Source of the DNA: Acinetobacter sp. S54
GTDB lineage: Bacteria > Pseudomonadota > Gammaproteobacteria > Pseudomonadales > Moraxellaceae
Assembly: GCF_016624945.1 (NCBI RefSeq)
Contig: NZ_JACVUI010000003.1
Span: 186,001-250,000 of the forward strand
Reading direction: 5' to 3'
Length of the DNA: 64,000 nucleotides
Shown here one piece after another: positions 1-9,539 of the stretch. The translations under genes and the position numbers were made by a program. The notes beneath the pieces were generated by a model. The model was not told the origin of the DNA and searched no databases. It saw only the letters and a list, made by a program, of their open reading frames with translations. How positions within the stretch are numbered: position 1 is the stretch's first letter; each line of letters begins with the position of its first letter.

Positions 1-1438
1 GGTTATAGATACGTGTACCACTAGGCTGAGTGCTATAGTTGGTTGTATCACTAATATCTTTCTTGAAATAAGCAGTATCGTTGTTAAATTCGTATTGTAA
101 ACCTAGTGGGTTGCCTGTGACATAATTCAATAAAAACTGTGGCAGGCGGGCATAAGGACGATCAACATCAGATACCGTTTTATCCAGAGTTTGGAAGTCT
201 TCGACTTTTAATTGGGCTTTTAAACCAGGAATTTGATCTTTGTAGTTCAGCACCCAAGCACGACGTAAGTTCAAGTCTGTTTTCGAATCAGGGCTCGAAT
301 TTAAGTCTGCGGTAAAATCTTTATCGGAGGCATAACTGTATTCTAGATTGGTTGACCAGTAATCATTGATATCCCAGTTATGTAGAAACTTTAAATCTTT
401 ACGGTCTTTGTTGTCATATTTTTTATCGTCAGGTAAATAAGCACCTGAGATTTTACCTTCACCAAAATTTTCGGTCATATATCTGAATTGACCTTCTAAC
501 ATTGTTCCACGATCTGCATAGTAACGCGGGGTTACGGTTGCATCGTAATTAGGAGCTAGATTCAGATAAACAGGAACAGCTAGTTCAAAACCACCATCAT
601 TGGAGAAGCCAAATGTTGGATTTAAAATCCCGGTTGTTCTACGGTCATCAATCGGGAAATTAAAATAAGGTACAGCCAGAACAGGTACGTCTTTTACATA
701 AAGTTTCGTTCCTTTAGTTACACCGCGACCGCTGTCCTGATCCAGCTTGATTTCTTTGGCCTTAATTTGCCACGTTGGCTTTTCTTCAGGAGGGCAAGTG
801 GTGTAAGTGGCATCATGCAATACCATTGTTGTTGGCGAAGTTCGATTGATCTGCTGCGCATGACCATGTGCGTGTTGTTGCTCAGAGATATAAAAACTGT
901 TATTTAAGTCGCCAGTTTGAGTTTTTAAATTGTAATTGATCTTATCGCTTTGAGACAGAAGACCACTTTGAGCAAGCTGTACATGACCCTCAGCATTCGC
1001 ATACGTTTGTGTCTGATCAATGATGACTTTATCGGCACGGATTGATCTACCTTCCTGATCAATAACCACATTGCCGCTTAACTCGGAGTCGCCTTTAGGA
1101 TTGTAATGTCCATAGTCTGCGGTTACCACTGAAGTCGCTTGGGCAGGGTCAGAAGCCTGAGCAGTCGGGCTAATTGGCGTAATCCAGGTTCCTTTACAAA
1201 ATGCAGAACTTAATGATTTTGTATCCCTAATCTGTGCTTCAGGGGCAGATTTATCCACATAATATTGTTCAAAAAATTCCTGACCAGGGTAGGCTTTTTG
1301 AATACTTTCTTTGAGCTGTTTGTTATCGATGCTAGAAATCGCACTGTCCGACTCAGCATAACTTGATTGTATGGAGCCGCCACATAAAAGTGTCAAGATA
1401 GCGGTCGCTAAAGGATTAAATTTAAACTGATGCTTCAT
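1..1438 (-). CDS. lptD: LPS-assembly protein LptD (C-terminal part outside window)
   Basis: Outer-membrane beta-barrel that, with LptE, inserts lipopolysaccharide (or lipooligosaccharide) into the outer leaflet. Translating the minus strand from the ATG at 1438 gives an unbroken frame of about 479 codons running off the window edge. Residues 1-28 form a signal peptide ending in SSYA. An OstA/LptA-like periplasmic domain covers roughly residues 105-230, and barrel strands follow. Cysteines near residue 81 (FCKGTW) and 215 (TTCPPEEK) match the N-terminal disulfide partners known in E. coli LptD; their C-terminal partners lie outside the window. The gene is divergent from amgK, with about 120 bp between them. 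Identity is secure; only the length is unknown. Confidence 0.93.
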   Translation of the reverse strand, partial: MKHQFKFNPLATAILTLLCGGSIQSSYAESDSAISSIDNKQLKESIQKAYPGQEFFEQYYVDKSAPEAQIRDTKSLSSAFCKGTWITPISPTAQASDPAQATSVVTADYGHYNPKGDSELSGNVVIDQEGRSIRADKVIIDQTQTYANAEGHVQLAQSGLLSQSDKINYNLKTQTGDLNNSFYISEQQHAHGHAQQINRTSPTTMVLHDATYTTCPPEEKPTWQIKAKEIKLDQDSGRGVTKGTKLYVKDVPVLAVPYFNFPIDDRRTTGILNPTFGFSNDGGFELAVPVYLNLAPNYDATVTPRYYADRGTMLEGQFRYMTENFGEGKISGAYLPDDKKYDNKDRKDLKFLHNWDINDYWSTNLEYSYASDKDFTADLNSSPDSKTDLNLRRAWVLNYKDQIPGLKAQLKVEDFQTLDKTVSDVDRPYARLPQFLLNYVTGNPLGLQYEFNNDTAYFKKDISDTTNYSTQPSGTRIYN

Positions 1439-1557
1439 TGTTTCATTAACCAAGTATGCTAATTCGCAATTAATTATTGTCGCATCATAGAGAAAAAGTT
1501 TATAAGTGGCTACACTTATGACTTCAAAATCTCAGCTAGTTTTAGATTTTATTGCAA

Positions 1558-2571
1558 ATGAATACACAACGTGAACAATTGATACAATCATGGATTGCCT
1601 CGGCTTTGAATACTGAAGATTTTCAGGTTCACTTTTTAGCTGGAGATGCGAGTTTCCGACGCTATGCACGCGTCACTTACCAAAATAATACCTATATGTT
1701 GATGGATGCGCCACCTGAAAAAGAAGATTGTCGTCCCTTTGTGACGATTGACGAATTTTTTGATCAACATGGTGTTCGTGTACCACATATTATTGCCAAG
1801 GATTTAGAACAAGGGTTCTTGTTACTTGAAGATTTTGGTGATGTATTATTATCGACTTTATTGAATGATATTACCGTTGATCATTATTACTTACAAAGCT
1901 TTAAACAGTTGATTCAGTTGCAATCGATTCGAGGTGATGCTCATTTTCCTGCTTATTCATATGAAAAGTTAATGATGGAAATGAAGCTTCTAACCGATTG
2001 GTTATTGCCTTCATTGAATATCAATCCGACTGAGCAACAACAAACAGTCATTGAGCAGACATTCGATTTATTGGCGCATACAGCGCTTGCGCAGCCGCAG
2101 GTTATTGTCCATCGAGATTTTCATAGTCGTAATTTGATGAAAATTCAGGGGGAAGAACAGCTTGGCGTTATTGATTTTCAGGATGCAGTAATTGGCGCGG
2201 ACACCTATGATCTAATTTCCATTACACGGGATGCGTATGTACAGTGGAATGCTGATCGGGTTTATCGCTGGTTCCAACTTTTTTATGATTTATTAGCAGA
2301 TGAAGCGAAAAACAATCGAAGTTTTGAGCAATTTAAAAAAGAAGCGGATTTTATGGCGATTCAGCGTCATATTAAGATTTTAGGTATTTTTGTCCGTTTA
2401 TTTGAGCGCGATGGAAAATCGGGTTATCTCAAAGATTTGCCGCGTGTGATGTGGTATTTATTAGAAGAAAGTAAGGCTTATCCGGAACTAGATGCGTTCA
2501 TGCAATTCATTCATCAAGTTGTAATGCCTAAATTTATTGAAAAATATGGTAATTATGAGGTGGCCGCTTGA
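1558..2571 (+). CDS. amgK: N-acetylmuramate/N-acetylglucosamine kinase AmgK
   Basis: Aminoglycoside-phosphotransferase-fold sugar kinase that phosphorylates the anomeric hydroxyl of MurNAc or GlcNAc in the fosfomycin-bypass peptidoglycan recycling route known in Pseudomonas and relatives. The Brenner-type catalytic motif HRDFHSRN lies near residues 185-192, and the metal-binding IDFQD near 206-210. The ATG at 1558 is preferred to a TTG six bases upstream; no clear ribosome site is visible for either. It overlaps murU (TGATG), which encodes the next enzyme of the same pathway, so the pairing strongly supports the function. 337 residues, normal for the family. Confidence 0.9.
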   Translation: MNTQREQLIQSWIASALNTEDFQVHFLAGDASFRRYARVTYQNNTYMLMDAPPEKEDCRPFVTIDEFFDQHGVRVPHIIAKDLEQGFLLLEDFGDVLLSTLLNDITVDHYYLQSFKQLIQLQSIRGDAHFPAYSYEKLMMEMKLLTDWLLPSLNINPTEQQQTVIEQTFDLLAHTALAQPQVIVHRDFHSRNLMKIQGEEQLGVIDFQDAVIGADTYDLISITRDAYVQWNADRVYRWFQLFYDLLADEAKNNRSFEQFKKEADFMAIQRHIKILGIFVRLFERDGKSGYLKDLPRVMWYLLEESKAYPELDAFMQFIHQVVMPKFIEKYGNYEVAA

Positions 2572-3260
2572 TGAAAGCCATGATTTTAGCCGCTGGATTG
2601 GGCAATCGTATGCGCCCATTAACCTTACACACCCCAAAACCATTGTTACAGGTGGGAGGGAAGCCACTTATTGTCTGGCATATTGAAAAATTAAAAAAAA
2701 TCGGTGTGACTGAGATTGTCATCAACAGTGCATGGTTGGCAGATAAACTGGTTGAAGCCTTGGGGGATGGTTCGGCTCTGGGCGTGAAGGTTCTATGGTC
2801 ACATGAGGGTGAAGGGCTTGAAACTGCGGGTGGTATCATCAATGCTTTACCACTTTTGGGGGATGATCCTTTTATTTTAGTCAATGGCGATGTCTGGACA
2901 ACGATGGATTTTTCATCGCTTTTAAATATTAAATTGGCTAACGATTTAGCACATTTGGTCTTTGTTCCTAATCCAGTGCAACATCCAAATGGCGATTTTA
3001 TTTTGTCAAATCATAAAGCATATACTTTTGAACAGCAGCAAAAAGGTGAAGCTTTAACTTATAGCGGTGTGGCTGTTTTGTCGCCAAAATTGTTTGCAAA
3101 TCTGGATCAGGGTAAACGACCACTCGCACCCTTGCTAAAACAGGCAATGTTAAATCAACAGGTCAGTGCTGAAAAAATGCAGGGAATTTGGGTGGATGTA
3201 GGTACACCTGAACGATTAAATGAGCTAGATCAACAAATTAAAGCAGGTTTGTACATTTAA
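2571..3260 (+). CDS. murU: N-acetylmuramate 1-phosphate uridylyltransferase MurU
   Basis: Nucleotidyltransferase that turns MurNAc-1-phosphate into UDP-MurNAc, returning recycled wall sugar to peptidoglycan synthesis and bypassing MurA. The N-terminus carries the sugar-nucleotidyltransferase signature LAAGLGNRMRPLT followed by PKPLL (residues 5-24). An NGD metal motif lies near residue 106 and WVDVGTPERL near the C-terminus. The ATG at 2571 overlaps the amgK stop by one base and is preferred to a TTG three bases upstream. 229 residues. Translation is probably coupled to amgK. Confidence 0.9.
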   Translation: MKAMILAAGLGNRMRPLTLHTPKPLLQVGGKPLIVWHIEKLKKIGVTEIVINSAWLADKLVEALGDGSALGVKVLWSHEGEGLETAGGIINALPLLGDDPFILVNGDVWTTMDFSSLLNIKLANDLAHLVFVPNPVQHPNGDFILSNHKAYTFEQQQKGEALTYSGVAVLSPKLFANLDQGKRPLAPLLKQAMLNQQVSAEKMQGIWVDVGTPERLNELDQQIKAGLYI

Positions 3261-3345
3261 CTGTGTAAACGCTAAGCGCTGACCACTATTTTTGAGTATA
3301 GAAATAGGTATACTGCAACTAACTTTTTAGAGATGTTCCACGGAT

Positions 3346-3984
3346 ATGCATCCTTTTTTCCACGAATTAAAACAGGGTAGTCAGGCACTGGGGTTAAATC
3401 TCAATGATGAAGCGTTGAATCTGTTGTTGAAATATCAAGATGCGTTGGTGCTCTGGAACAAAGCCTATAACCTGACGGCGATACGTGATCCTAAAGAAAT
3501 GCTGGTGAAGCATTTGTTGGATAGTCTTAGTATTCTTAAGGATTTACCAGAAGGGCGTTTGCTGGACGTGGGTACAGGTGGCGGCATGCCGGGGATGATC
3601 ATTGCATTATGTCAACCTGAACGTGTTTGTGTACTGTTGGATTCAAATGGTAAAAAGATCCGATTCTTAAAACAGTTTATTGCAGATTTAAAATTAAAAA
3701 ATGTGATGGCTGTACAGACTCGTGTGGAAAATGAAGATTCAATCGGTGAATTGGGTCAGTTTGATGTCATTACCAGTCGTGCATTTGCTTCTCTCACTGA
3801 TTTTGTAAATGCTGCGCGTCCTTATATGCACCCAAACAGTATTATTGCAGCGATGAAAGGTTTAGTTCCAGCCGAAGAAATGCAGCAATTAGAAAATGAA
3901 TTTTCTTGTCAGGTGATTGAGTTGCAAGTACCACGACTAGACGAACAGCGTCATTTACTTTTACTTGAACAAAAACAAGCTTAA
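3346..3984 (+). CDS. rsmG: 16S rRNA (guanine-N7) methyltransferase RsmG
   Basis: SAM-dependent methyltransferase (formerly GidB) that makes m7G527 in 16S rRNA. The Rossmann motif LLDVGTGGGMPG lies at about residues 72-83, and the family sequence NLTAIRDP at 42-49. 212 residues, normal length. It lies 12 bp upstream of parA, an arrangement (gidB-parA-parB) widely conserved in bacteria. The 85-bp gap after murU contains a plausible start for a new transcript but no clear terminator. Confidence 0.95.
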   Translation: MHPFFHELKQGSQALGLNLNDEALNLLLKYQDALVLWNKAYNLTAIRDPKEMLVKHLLDSLSILKDLPEGRLLDVGTGGGMPGMIIALCQPERVCVLLDSNGKKIRFLKQFIADLKLKNVMAVQTRVENEDSIGELGQFDVITSRAFASLTDFVNAARPYMHPNSIIAAMKGLVPAEEMQQLENEFSCQVIELQVPRLDEQRHLLLLEQKQA

Positions 3985-3996
3985 ATTGGGGTAACT

Positions 3997-4773
3997 ATGG
4001 CTCAGATTATTGCAATAGCCAATCAGAAAGGTGGCGTGGGTAAAACGACGACAGCTGTGAATCTGGCTGCCTCTTTGGCTGTATTAAAAAAACGCGTGCT
4101 TTTGGTGGATATGGATTCACAAGGCAATGCTACGATGGGTTCAGGGGTGCAAAAAAATGATTTACTGTACTCTATTACCGATGTTTTGTTGGGTGAGGTT
4201 CCTGTGGAAACCGCGATCACAAAATCTGAAGTCGGTTATAAGGTGTTGGGTTCAAATCGTGAGCTCTCAGGTGTGGAACTTGCAATTGCGGATCAAGACG
4301 GACGTGAGTTTATTCTAAAAAAAGCACTGGATAGCGTTCGTGATTCTTTTGATTATATTATCATTGACTGTGCACCAAGTCTGAGTCTGATTACTGTCAA
4401 TGCACTTGCGGCTGTAGATGGCGTAATGATTCCAATGCAATGTGAATATTATGCGTTAGAAGGTTTAGCAGATTTAACTCAGACTATTGATCGTATTCAA
4501 CAAGCGTTAAATCCTGATCTGCAAATTATTGGTGTATTACGTACGATGTACGATGCCCGTAACGCATTGACCCGCGATGTCTCTGCCGAGCTAGAGCAGT
4601 TTTTTGGTAAAAAGCTTTATGATACGGTCGTTCCACGAAATGTTCGTCTTGCTGAAGCGCCTGCACACGGTTTACCGATTATTTATTTTGAGAAAAGTTC
4701 AAAAGGTGCTGTGGCTTATTTAAATCTAGCTGCCGAAATGTTGAAAAAGAGTAAAGTGAAAAAAGGAAATTAA
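3997..4773 (+). CDS. parA: Chromosome-partitioning ATPase ParA (Soj)
   Basis: P-loop ATPase that drives segregation of the ParB-parS complex over the nucleoid. The deviant Walker A motif KGGVGKTT sits at residues 11-18, the VDMDSQGNAT switch region at about 38-47, and the IIIDCAPS Walker B at about 121-128. At 258 residues it has the length of a chromosomal Soj-type ParA without the N-terminal DNA-binding domain of plasmid ParA proteins. It sits between rsmG and parB. No complete parS site was found in the window. Confidence 0.95.
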   Translation: MAQIIAIANQKGGVGKTTTAVNLAASLAVLKKRVLLVDMDSQGNATMGSGVQKNDLLYSITDVLLGEVPVETAITKSEVGYKVLGSNRELSGVELAIADQDGREFILKKALDSVRDSFDYIIIDCAPSLSLITVNALAAVDGVMIPMQCEYYALEGLADLTQTIDRIQQALNPDLQIIGVLRTMYDARNALTRDVSAELEQFFGKKLYDTVVPRNVRLAEAPAHGLPIIYFEKSSKGAVAYLNLAAEMLKKSKVKKGN

Positions 4774-4776
4774 GGC

Positions 4777-5664
4777 ATGACCACAAAAAAACGCGGATTG
4801 GCAAAAGGTCGTGGTCTAGATGCACTACTAGGCTCCATTCAAAAAGAAAAGTTACAAATTGAAGCACAGGCAATTGATCATGGTCAGTTGAAACAAGTTG
4901 ATGTCAATGTACTGAAACGTGGTGAATATCAACCGCGTCGCTTTATACAGGAACAGGATTTAAAAGAACTGGCAGCTTCCATTGAAAAACATGGTGTAAT
5001 GCAGCCGATTGTGATTCGTCCAATTGATGATGAACAATATCCGTATGAAATCATTGCTGGTGAACGTCGCTGGCGTGCGGCACAACTTGCCGGTCTGAAA
5101 GAAATTCCTGCAATTGTCCGTGATTTGAATGATCAAGTTGCTATTGCACTGGCCTTAATTGAAAATATTCAACGTCAGGATTTAAATCCAATTGATCAGG
5201 CGTTGGCATTACAGCGTTTTCATGATGAATTTGGTTTAAGTCATCAGGAAATTGCAGAAACGGTGGGTAAAGCTCGTACCACGGTCAGCAACTTATTGCG
5301 TTTACTCAGTCTCGATGATGCCATCAAAGATCTGATGCAGGAAGGCCAGCTAGATATGGGGCATGCGCGTGCGATTTTGGCGCTCAAAGCCAAAGACCAA
5401 ATTGCGGTTGCCAACATTGTTATTGAGAAAAGTCTTTCTGTCCGTCAAACAGAACAACTGGTTCGTGAATGGAATGAGCCCAAACAGGGTAAAGCGAGAG
5501 CAGAAATTTCGCCCGATATTGAACAATTGACACAAAAACTTTCTGAACGTTTTGGTGCAAATGTGAAAATTGATCACAATAAGCAAGGAAAAGGCAAACT
5601 AGTCATTCACTATCATTCACTAGATGAGTTAGATGGTATTTTAAATATTTGCTTAACCGATTAG
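4777..5664 (+). CDS. parB: Chromosome-partitioning protein ParB (Spo0J)
   Basis: CTP-dependent clamp that loads at parS and spreads. The N-terminus RGLAKGRGLDALLG is the ParA-stimulating segment. The GEYQPRR motif is at residues 49-55, and the CTP-binding box GERRWRA at about 95-101. A helix-turn-helix occupies roughly 154-176 (LSHQEIAETVGKARTTVSNL). The C-terminal dimerisation domain follows. The start lies 3 bp after the parA stop. 295 residues, normal for a chromosomal ParB. Confidence 0.95.
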   Translation: MTTKKRGLAKGRGLDALLGSIQKEKLQIEAQAIDHGQLKQVDVNVLKRGEYQPRRFIQEQDLKELAASIEKHGVMQPIVIRPIDDEQYPYEIIAGERRWRAAQLAGLKEIPAIVRDLNDQVAIALALIENIQRQDLNPIDQALALQRFHDEFGLSHQEIAETVGKARTTVSNLLRLLSLDDAIKDLMQEGQLDMGHARAILALKAKDQIAVANIVIEKSLSVRQTEQLVREWNEPKQGKARAEISPDIEQLTQKLSERFGANVKIDHNKQGKGKLVIHYHSLDELDGILNICLTD

Positions 5665-5712
5665 TCTATGCTGACCTTTTAAATTTTTTTGTGGTTATTG
5701 GGGATTATCAGC

Positions 5713-6351
5713 ATGTGGGAATTGGTTAAAGCTGGGGGCTGGTTGATGCTGCCCCTTATTTTGTGTTCTATTTTTACGGTTGCGATTAGTATTGAGCGTT
5801 TTGTTCGGCTTAAACGATCCTTAGTTTTGCCTAATGCATTGATGTCTTCAAGTTCTCATTCGGTTGATCAGGTGATTGATCAACTGGAACAAAATGAACC
5901 CTTACAAAAAAGTCCTTTGGGCCGTATTTTAAAAGCAGGTATGGATAATCAGGCGTTGGGTGAACAATTTGCTAAAGCGCAAATGGAAGTAACAGCGTCT
6001 CAAGAAATTGGTTATTTGGAACGTAATATTAACTTTTTGGGAACCATGAGTGCAGTTGCACCACTGTTGGGGCTTCTAGGAACTGTAATTGGAATCATCG
6101 AATCTTTTCTGGTAATTGATATTGGATCGAGTAGTAGTCCAACCTTAATGATTCCTGGTATTTCCAAAGCCTTGATAACCACAGCTATAGGAATGTTGAT
6201 AGCGATTCCAGCCTTGATCGCTTATCGTTATTTTCAACGTTTGGTACATGAATATATTGCAGAGCTTGAGCAACAGGCTACTCTTTTTCATGCCGCACTT
6301 TTTTTCAAGACACAACCACAAAATACATTTGAGCAACGCCGTGTAGGTTAG
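5713..6351 (+). CDS. exbB: MotA/TolQ/ExbB-family proton channel protein
   Basis: Inner-membrane stator subunit that, with the ExbD-like neighbour, couples proton flow to TonB- or Tol-type energy transduction. Three hydrophobic segments are visible at about residues 7-27, 105-130 and 150-175. The second carries the family pattern LGLLGTVIGIIESF and the third ALITTAIGMLIAIPA. The ATG at 5713, with GGGG about 10 bp upstream, is preferred to an upstream TTG at 5689. The gene sits directly before exbD and msbA, an arrangement also found in other gammaproteobacteria. It could serve lipid transport or iron uptake; the sequence does not decide. Confidence 0.85.
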   Translation: MWELVKAGGWLMLPLILCSIFTVAISIERFVRLKRSLVLPNALMSSSSHSVDQVIDQLEQNEPLQKSPLGRILKAGMDNQALGEQFAKAQMEVTASQEIGYLERNINFLGTMSAVAPLLGLLGTVIGIIESFLVIDIGSSSSPTLMIPGISKALITTAIGMLIAIPALIAYRYFQRLVHEYIAELEQQATLFHAALFFKTQPQNTFEQRRVG

Positions 6352-6361
6352 GGTGAACACT

Positions 6362-6790
6362 ATGAAATTCAAACGCCCGCAAGTTGAAGATATTCATATT
6401 AACCTAACCCCGATGATTGATTGTCTATTATTTATTCTTGTGTTTCTGTTGCTTTCTACGACATTTGCACAAAATAGTCGTATTAATCTGACATTACCTG
6501 ATGCGCAAGGTGTTCCACCAAAACAATACGATCAAAAGGTTGAGGTCATGGTAGACTCTACCGGACATTACATGGTGAATGGTCAAGCTATTTCTAGTCA
6601 AAGTAGTTCTGATTTAAGTAGTGCGATTAAACAGGTTGCACATGACCGTCGCGATTTAATGTTTGTGATTGCTGCTGATGCGAAAGCAACGCATCAGGAT
6701 GTGATTCGCGTGATGGATGTGGCAGGGCAGCTTGGTTTTGTTAACATTAACATTAGTACAAAAGTTCCTTCCAGAGGTTTTACTGAGTGA
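6362..6790 (+). CDS. exbD: ExbD/TolR-family biopolymer transport protein
   Basis: Partner of the upstream ExbB-like channel. There is a single N-terminal membrane helix at about residues 17-38 (LTPMIDCLLFILVFLLLS), with the conserved protonatable Asp near residue 20, and a periplasmic domain ending in VNINISTKV. 142 residues. The ATG at 6362 has TTAGGG upstream and is preferred to a GTG three codons earlier. The stop overlaps the GTG start of msbA by four bases (GTGA), suggesting coupled translation. Confidence 0.88.
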   Translation: MKFKRPQVEDIHINLTPMIDCLLFILVFLLLSTTFAQNSRINLTLPDAQGVPPKQYDQKVEVMVDSTGHYMVNGQAISSQSSSDLSSAIKQVAHDRRDLMFVIAADAKATHQDVIRVMDVAGQLGFVNINISTKVPSRGFTE

Positions 6791-8514
6791 ATCAAGATTT
6801 TAAGGTTTATCTTCGTCTTCTATCCTATTTAAAACCCTATTGGGGTATCGCATTATTAGTATTGCTTGGTTTTGGTATAAATGCAGCAACTGAGGTTTCC
6901 GTTGCCAAGTTATTAAAATATATTATCGATGCAATTCAGGAAAGTAGTCGATCAAATCTTGATTGGTTCCCCGCGCTGATTGTATTACTCGTTTTCTTTC
7001 GTGGTCTTGGCCTGTTTATGGGCAGTTATTTTACTGCTGTCATCTCACGGAGTTTGATCTTTAGTATCCGTCAGGATGTCTATGCAAAGTTACTATGTTT
7101 ACCCTCGCAATATTATCTGGATAACTCCTCTGGGCATATTACTGCCAAGATTATGTATAACGTCGAGCAATTAACAGCAGCCTCCTCAGAATCATTAACA
7201 ACTATTGTAAAAGAAGGCTTTATTACGATTGGTTTACTGGGCTACCTTTTTTATTCCAACTGGCGTTTGACTTTGTGTATTTTAATCTTTATGCCTTTAA
7301 TTGGTCTGCTGGTACGAAAAGCTTCGAAACGTATGCGCAAACTTTCCATACAAGTGCAAAATACCATGGGAGATGTGAACCATGTGGTGCAGGAAAGTAT
7401 CAATGGAAATTCTGTCGTTAAAACCTTTAATGGTGAGACCTCTGAGCAACTACGTTTTTATAAGTCTTCTCAGGAAAACTTAAAACGTGGTTTGAAAATG
7501 GTGGTTGTACAGAATATGAACTCGCCGCTAGTTCAACTGGTGATGGCATTTGCCTTGAGTTTGATCGTCTGGTTGGCATTACGGCCACAAATTTTGGGAA
7601 ATACCACTGCGGGTGAGTTTGTTGCTTATATCACTGCTGCAGGTTTATTGGCAAAGCCTGTAAAAAACTTGACCGATGTCAATGAAAAATTGCAACGTGG
7701 TATTGCTGCTGCCTATTCTGTTTTTGAGTTGTTGGACCTACCTGAAGAAAAAAATACAGGGACATTAAAACCTGAATTGAAGGGCAATATCCGTTTTGAG
7801 CACGTTGAACTTGTGTATAAATCGGATGTTCATGCCATACAGGACTTTACTTTAAATATTAAATCAGGCGAAACCATCGCTTTAGTTGGGCGCTCAGGAG
7901 CAGGGAAAAGTTCTTTAGTGAATTTGCTGGTTCGTTTTCAGGAAGTTAGCCGCGGTCAGATTTATCTAGATGATCTTCGTATAGAAGATATAGACTTGGC
8001 GACTTTGCGCCGTCAAGTGGCTATGGTCAATCAGCAAGTGGTGTTATTTAATCGTTCTGTGCGCGAAAATATTGCTTATGGGCAACTTGAAGGTGCAAGT
8101 GAAGATGCGATTATTGCTGCGGCAAAAGCAGCGTATGCACACGATTTCATTATGAATCTGCCACAGGGATATGAGACTGTTCTAGGTGCTCAGGGCTTGA
8201 ATTTGTCTGGTGGCCAACGCCAACGTATCGCCATTGCTCGAGCAATTTTAAAAGATGCACCAATTTTAATTCTTGATGAAGCGACAAGTGCGCTGGATAA
8301 TGAATCTGAACATTTCATTCAAAAAGCCTTTGATCAAGCCATGCAACAAGACCGTACAACGATCGTAATTGCCCATCGTTTATCGACAATTGAAAATGCA
8401 GATCGAATTGTAGTGATGGATAAAGGTCGAATTGTGGAGCAGGGTACACATTCAGAATTACTTGTTAAACAAGGTGCTTACTATCAATTACATCAACGTA
8501 ATTTTGAGGAATAA
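6787..8514 (+). CDS. msbA: Lipid A export ABC transporter MsbA
   Basis: Half-transporter that flips lipid A-core across the inner membrane as a homodimer. The six-helix membrane domain spans residues 1-310. The ATPase domain follows, with Walker A GRSGAGKSS at about 368-376, signature LSGGQ at 473-477, Walker B ILILDEATS at about 493-501, and the H-loop in IVIAHRLST. It starts at a GTG overlapping the exbD stop. lpxK follows after 5 bp, as is usual for msbA-lpxK pairs. 575 residues, normal length. Confidence 0.94.
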   Translation: MNQDFKVYLRLLSYLKPYWGIALLVLLGFGINAATEVSVAKLLKYIIDAIQESSRSNLDWFPALIVLLVFFRGLGLFMGSYFTAVISRSLIFSIRQDVYAKLLCLPSQYYLDNSSGHITAKIMYNVEQLTAASSESLTTIVKEGFITIGLLGYLFYSNWRLTLCILIFMPLIGLLVRKASKRMRKLSIQVQNTMGDVNHVVQESINGNSVVKTFNGETSEQLRFYKSSQENLKRGLKMVVVQNMNSPLVQLVMAFALSLIVWLALRPQILGNTTAGEFVAYITAAGLLAKPVKNLTDVNEKLQRGIAAAYSVFELLDLPEEKNTGTLKPELKGNIRFEHVELVYKSDVHAIQDFTLNIKSGETIALVGRSGAGKSSLVNLLVRFQEVSRGQIYLDDLRIEDIDLATLRRQVAMVNQQVVLFNRSVRENIAYGQLEGASEDAIIAAAKAAYAHDFIMNLPQGYETVLGAQGLNLSGGQRQRIAIARAILKDAPILILDEATSALDNESEHFIQKAFDQAMQQDRTTIVIAHRLSTIENADRIVVMDKGRIVEQGTHSELLVKQGAYYQLHQRNFEE

Positions 8515-8519
8515 GCGGC

Positions 8520-9539
8520 ATGTCTTTTGCCCAAATTATTCAGGATGCTTGGAATAAACAGGCGAAATGGCTGATTTTATTACGACCATTATCTTGTTTA
8601 TATGGGCTAGGAGCAAGTTTAAATCACCAACTTTACCAGATGGGAGTTAAATCGGTTTATACGGCTCCTGTCCCTGTGATGGTGATTGGAAATATTACGG
8701 TGGGTGGTAGTGGTAAAACACCTTTATTAATTCAGCTCATTAAATTTCTGACTCAGCGGCAGGTTAAAGTCGGTGTGATTAGTCGTGGTTATGGTAGCCA
8801 GGGGCCATTTCCTGCAATGGCGAATTTAGATTCCAGGCCTGAACAAGTTGGCGATGAACCCTGTTTGATTGTGCAATCTACGGGGGTGCCGATGGCGGTT
8901 GGTCCAGACCGTAAGGCAGCCATAGAGTTACTTTTAAGTCAACATGAGCTTGATCTCATTATCAGTGACGACGGTTTGCAGCACTGGGCGCTAGCTCGAC
9001 AAATTGAATGGATTGTACTGGACTTAAATCGTGGTTTAGGTAATGAAAAACTTTTACCTGAAGGATATTTGCGTGAATCTAAATCTCGTTTAGAAACGGG
9101 AACCGTTATTGAACATGGTTTACAGCCGCATTCAACATTAAATATGCATCTGCAGGCGGGTCAACCGTATCTATTGAATCCATCAGAAAATATCTCAACA
9201 TTGTTTAATCAACAAGATGAATTTTATGCAGTTGTGGGTATCGGATTTCCACAACGTTTTTATAAAACGCTTGAGTCCATTGGCATTAAAGAGTTTCAGT
9301 GTCATGAATTTCCAGACCATCATGATTATGAAATTGCAGACTTGCAGTTCGATGATCAAAATCCCATTATTACCACCGAAAAAGATGCAGTAAAAATTTT
9401 ACCTCTACTTAAACAATATCCGGATTTTTCGGTTGAAATTTGGGTGGTGCCTGTAGAGGCTATTCTCTCTGAAGACTGCTATCAGTTACTTGAAACTCAA
9501 TTAAAGCAATTGGGTGTTTCTTTGTCTCAGGAAATTTAA
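8520..9539 (+). CDS. lpxK: Tetraacyldisaccharide 4'-kinase LpxK
   Basis: Adds the 4'-phosphate of lipid A (Raetz pathway). An N-terminal hydrophobic stretch at residues 17-32 anchors it to the membrane. The P-loop GNITVGGSGKTP is at about 57-68, and the Walker B-like region SDDGLQHW follows near 148-155. 339 residues, usual length. It lies between msbA and kdsB, with 5-bp and 0-bp spacings, as part of the lipid A/Kdo operon. Confidence 0.94.
   Translation: MSFAQIIQDAWNKQAKWLILLRPLSCLYGLGASLNHQLYQMGVKSVYTAPVPVMVIGNITVGGSGKTPLLIQLIKFLTQRQVKVGVISRGYGSQGPFPAMANLDSRPEQVGDEPCLIVQSTGVPMAVGPDRKAAIELLLSQHELDLIISDDGLQHWALARQIEWIVLDLNRGLGNEKLLPEGYLRESKSRLETGTVIEHGLQPHSTLNMHLQAGQPYLLNPSENISTLFNQQDEFYAVVGIGFPQRFYKTLESIGIKEFQCHEFPDHHDYEIADLQFDDQNPIITTEKDAVKILPLLKQYPDFSVEIWVVPVEAILSEDCYQLLETQLKQLGVSLSQEI

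Noticed and set aside
2534..2884. Minus-strand frame of 116 codons opposite murU
   Set aside because: It lies entirely opposite amgK/murU, whose protein motifs are clear. Low-complexity Ser/Pro translation and no ribosome site.
3334..3342. TGTTCCACG, a half of the Pseudomonas-type parS site, just upstream of rsmG-parAB
   Set aside because: The second half (GGATATGC) does not match the palindrome. Similar half-sites occur by chance near 503 and 4630.
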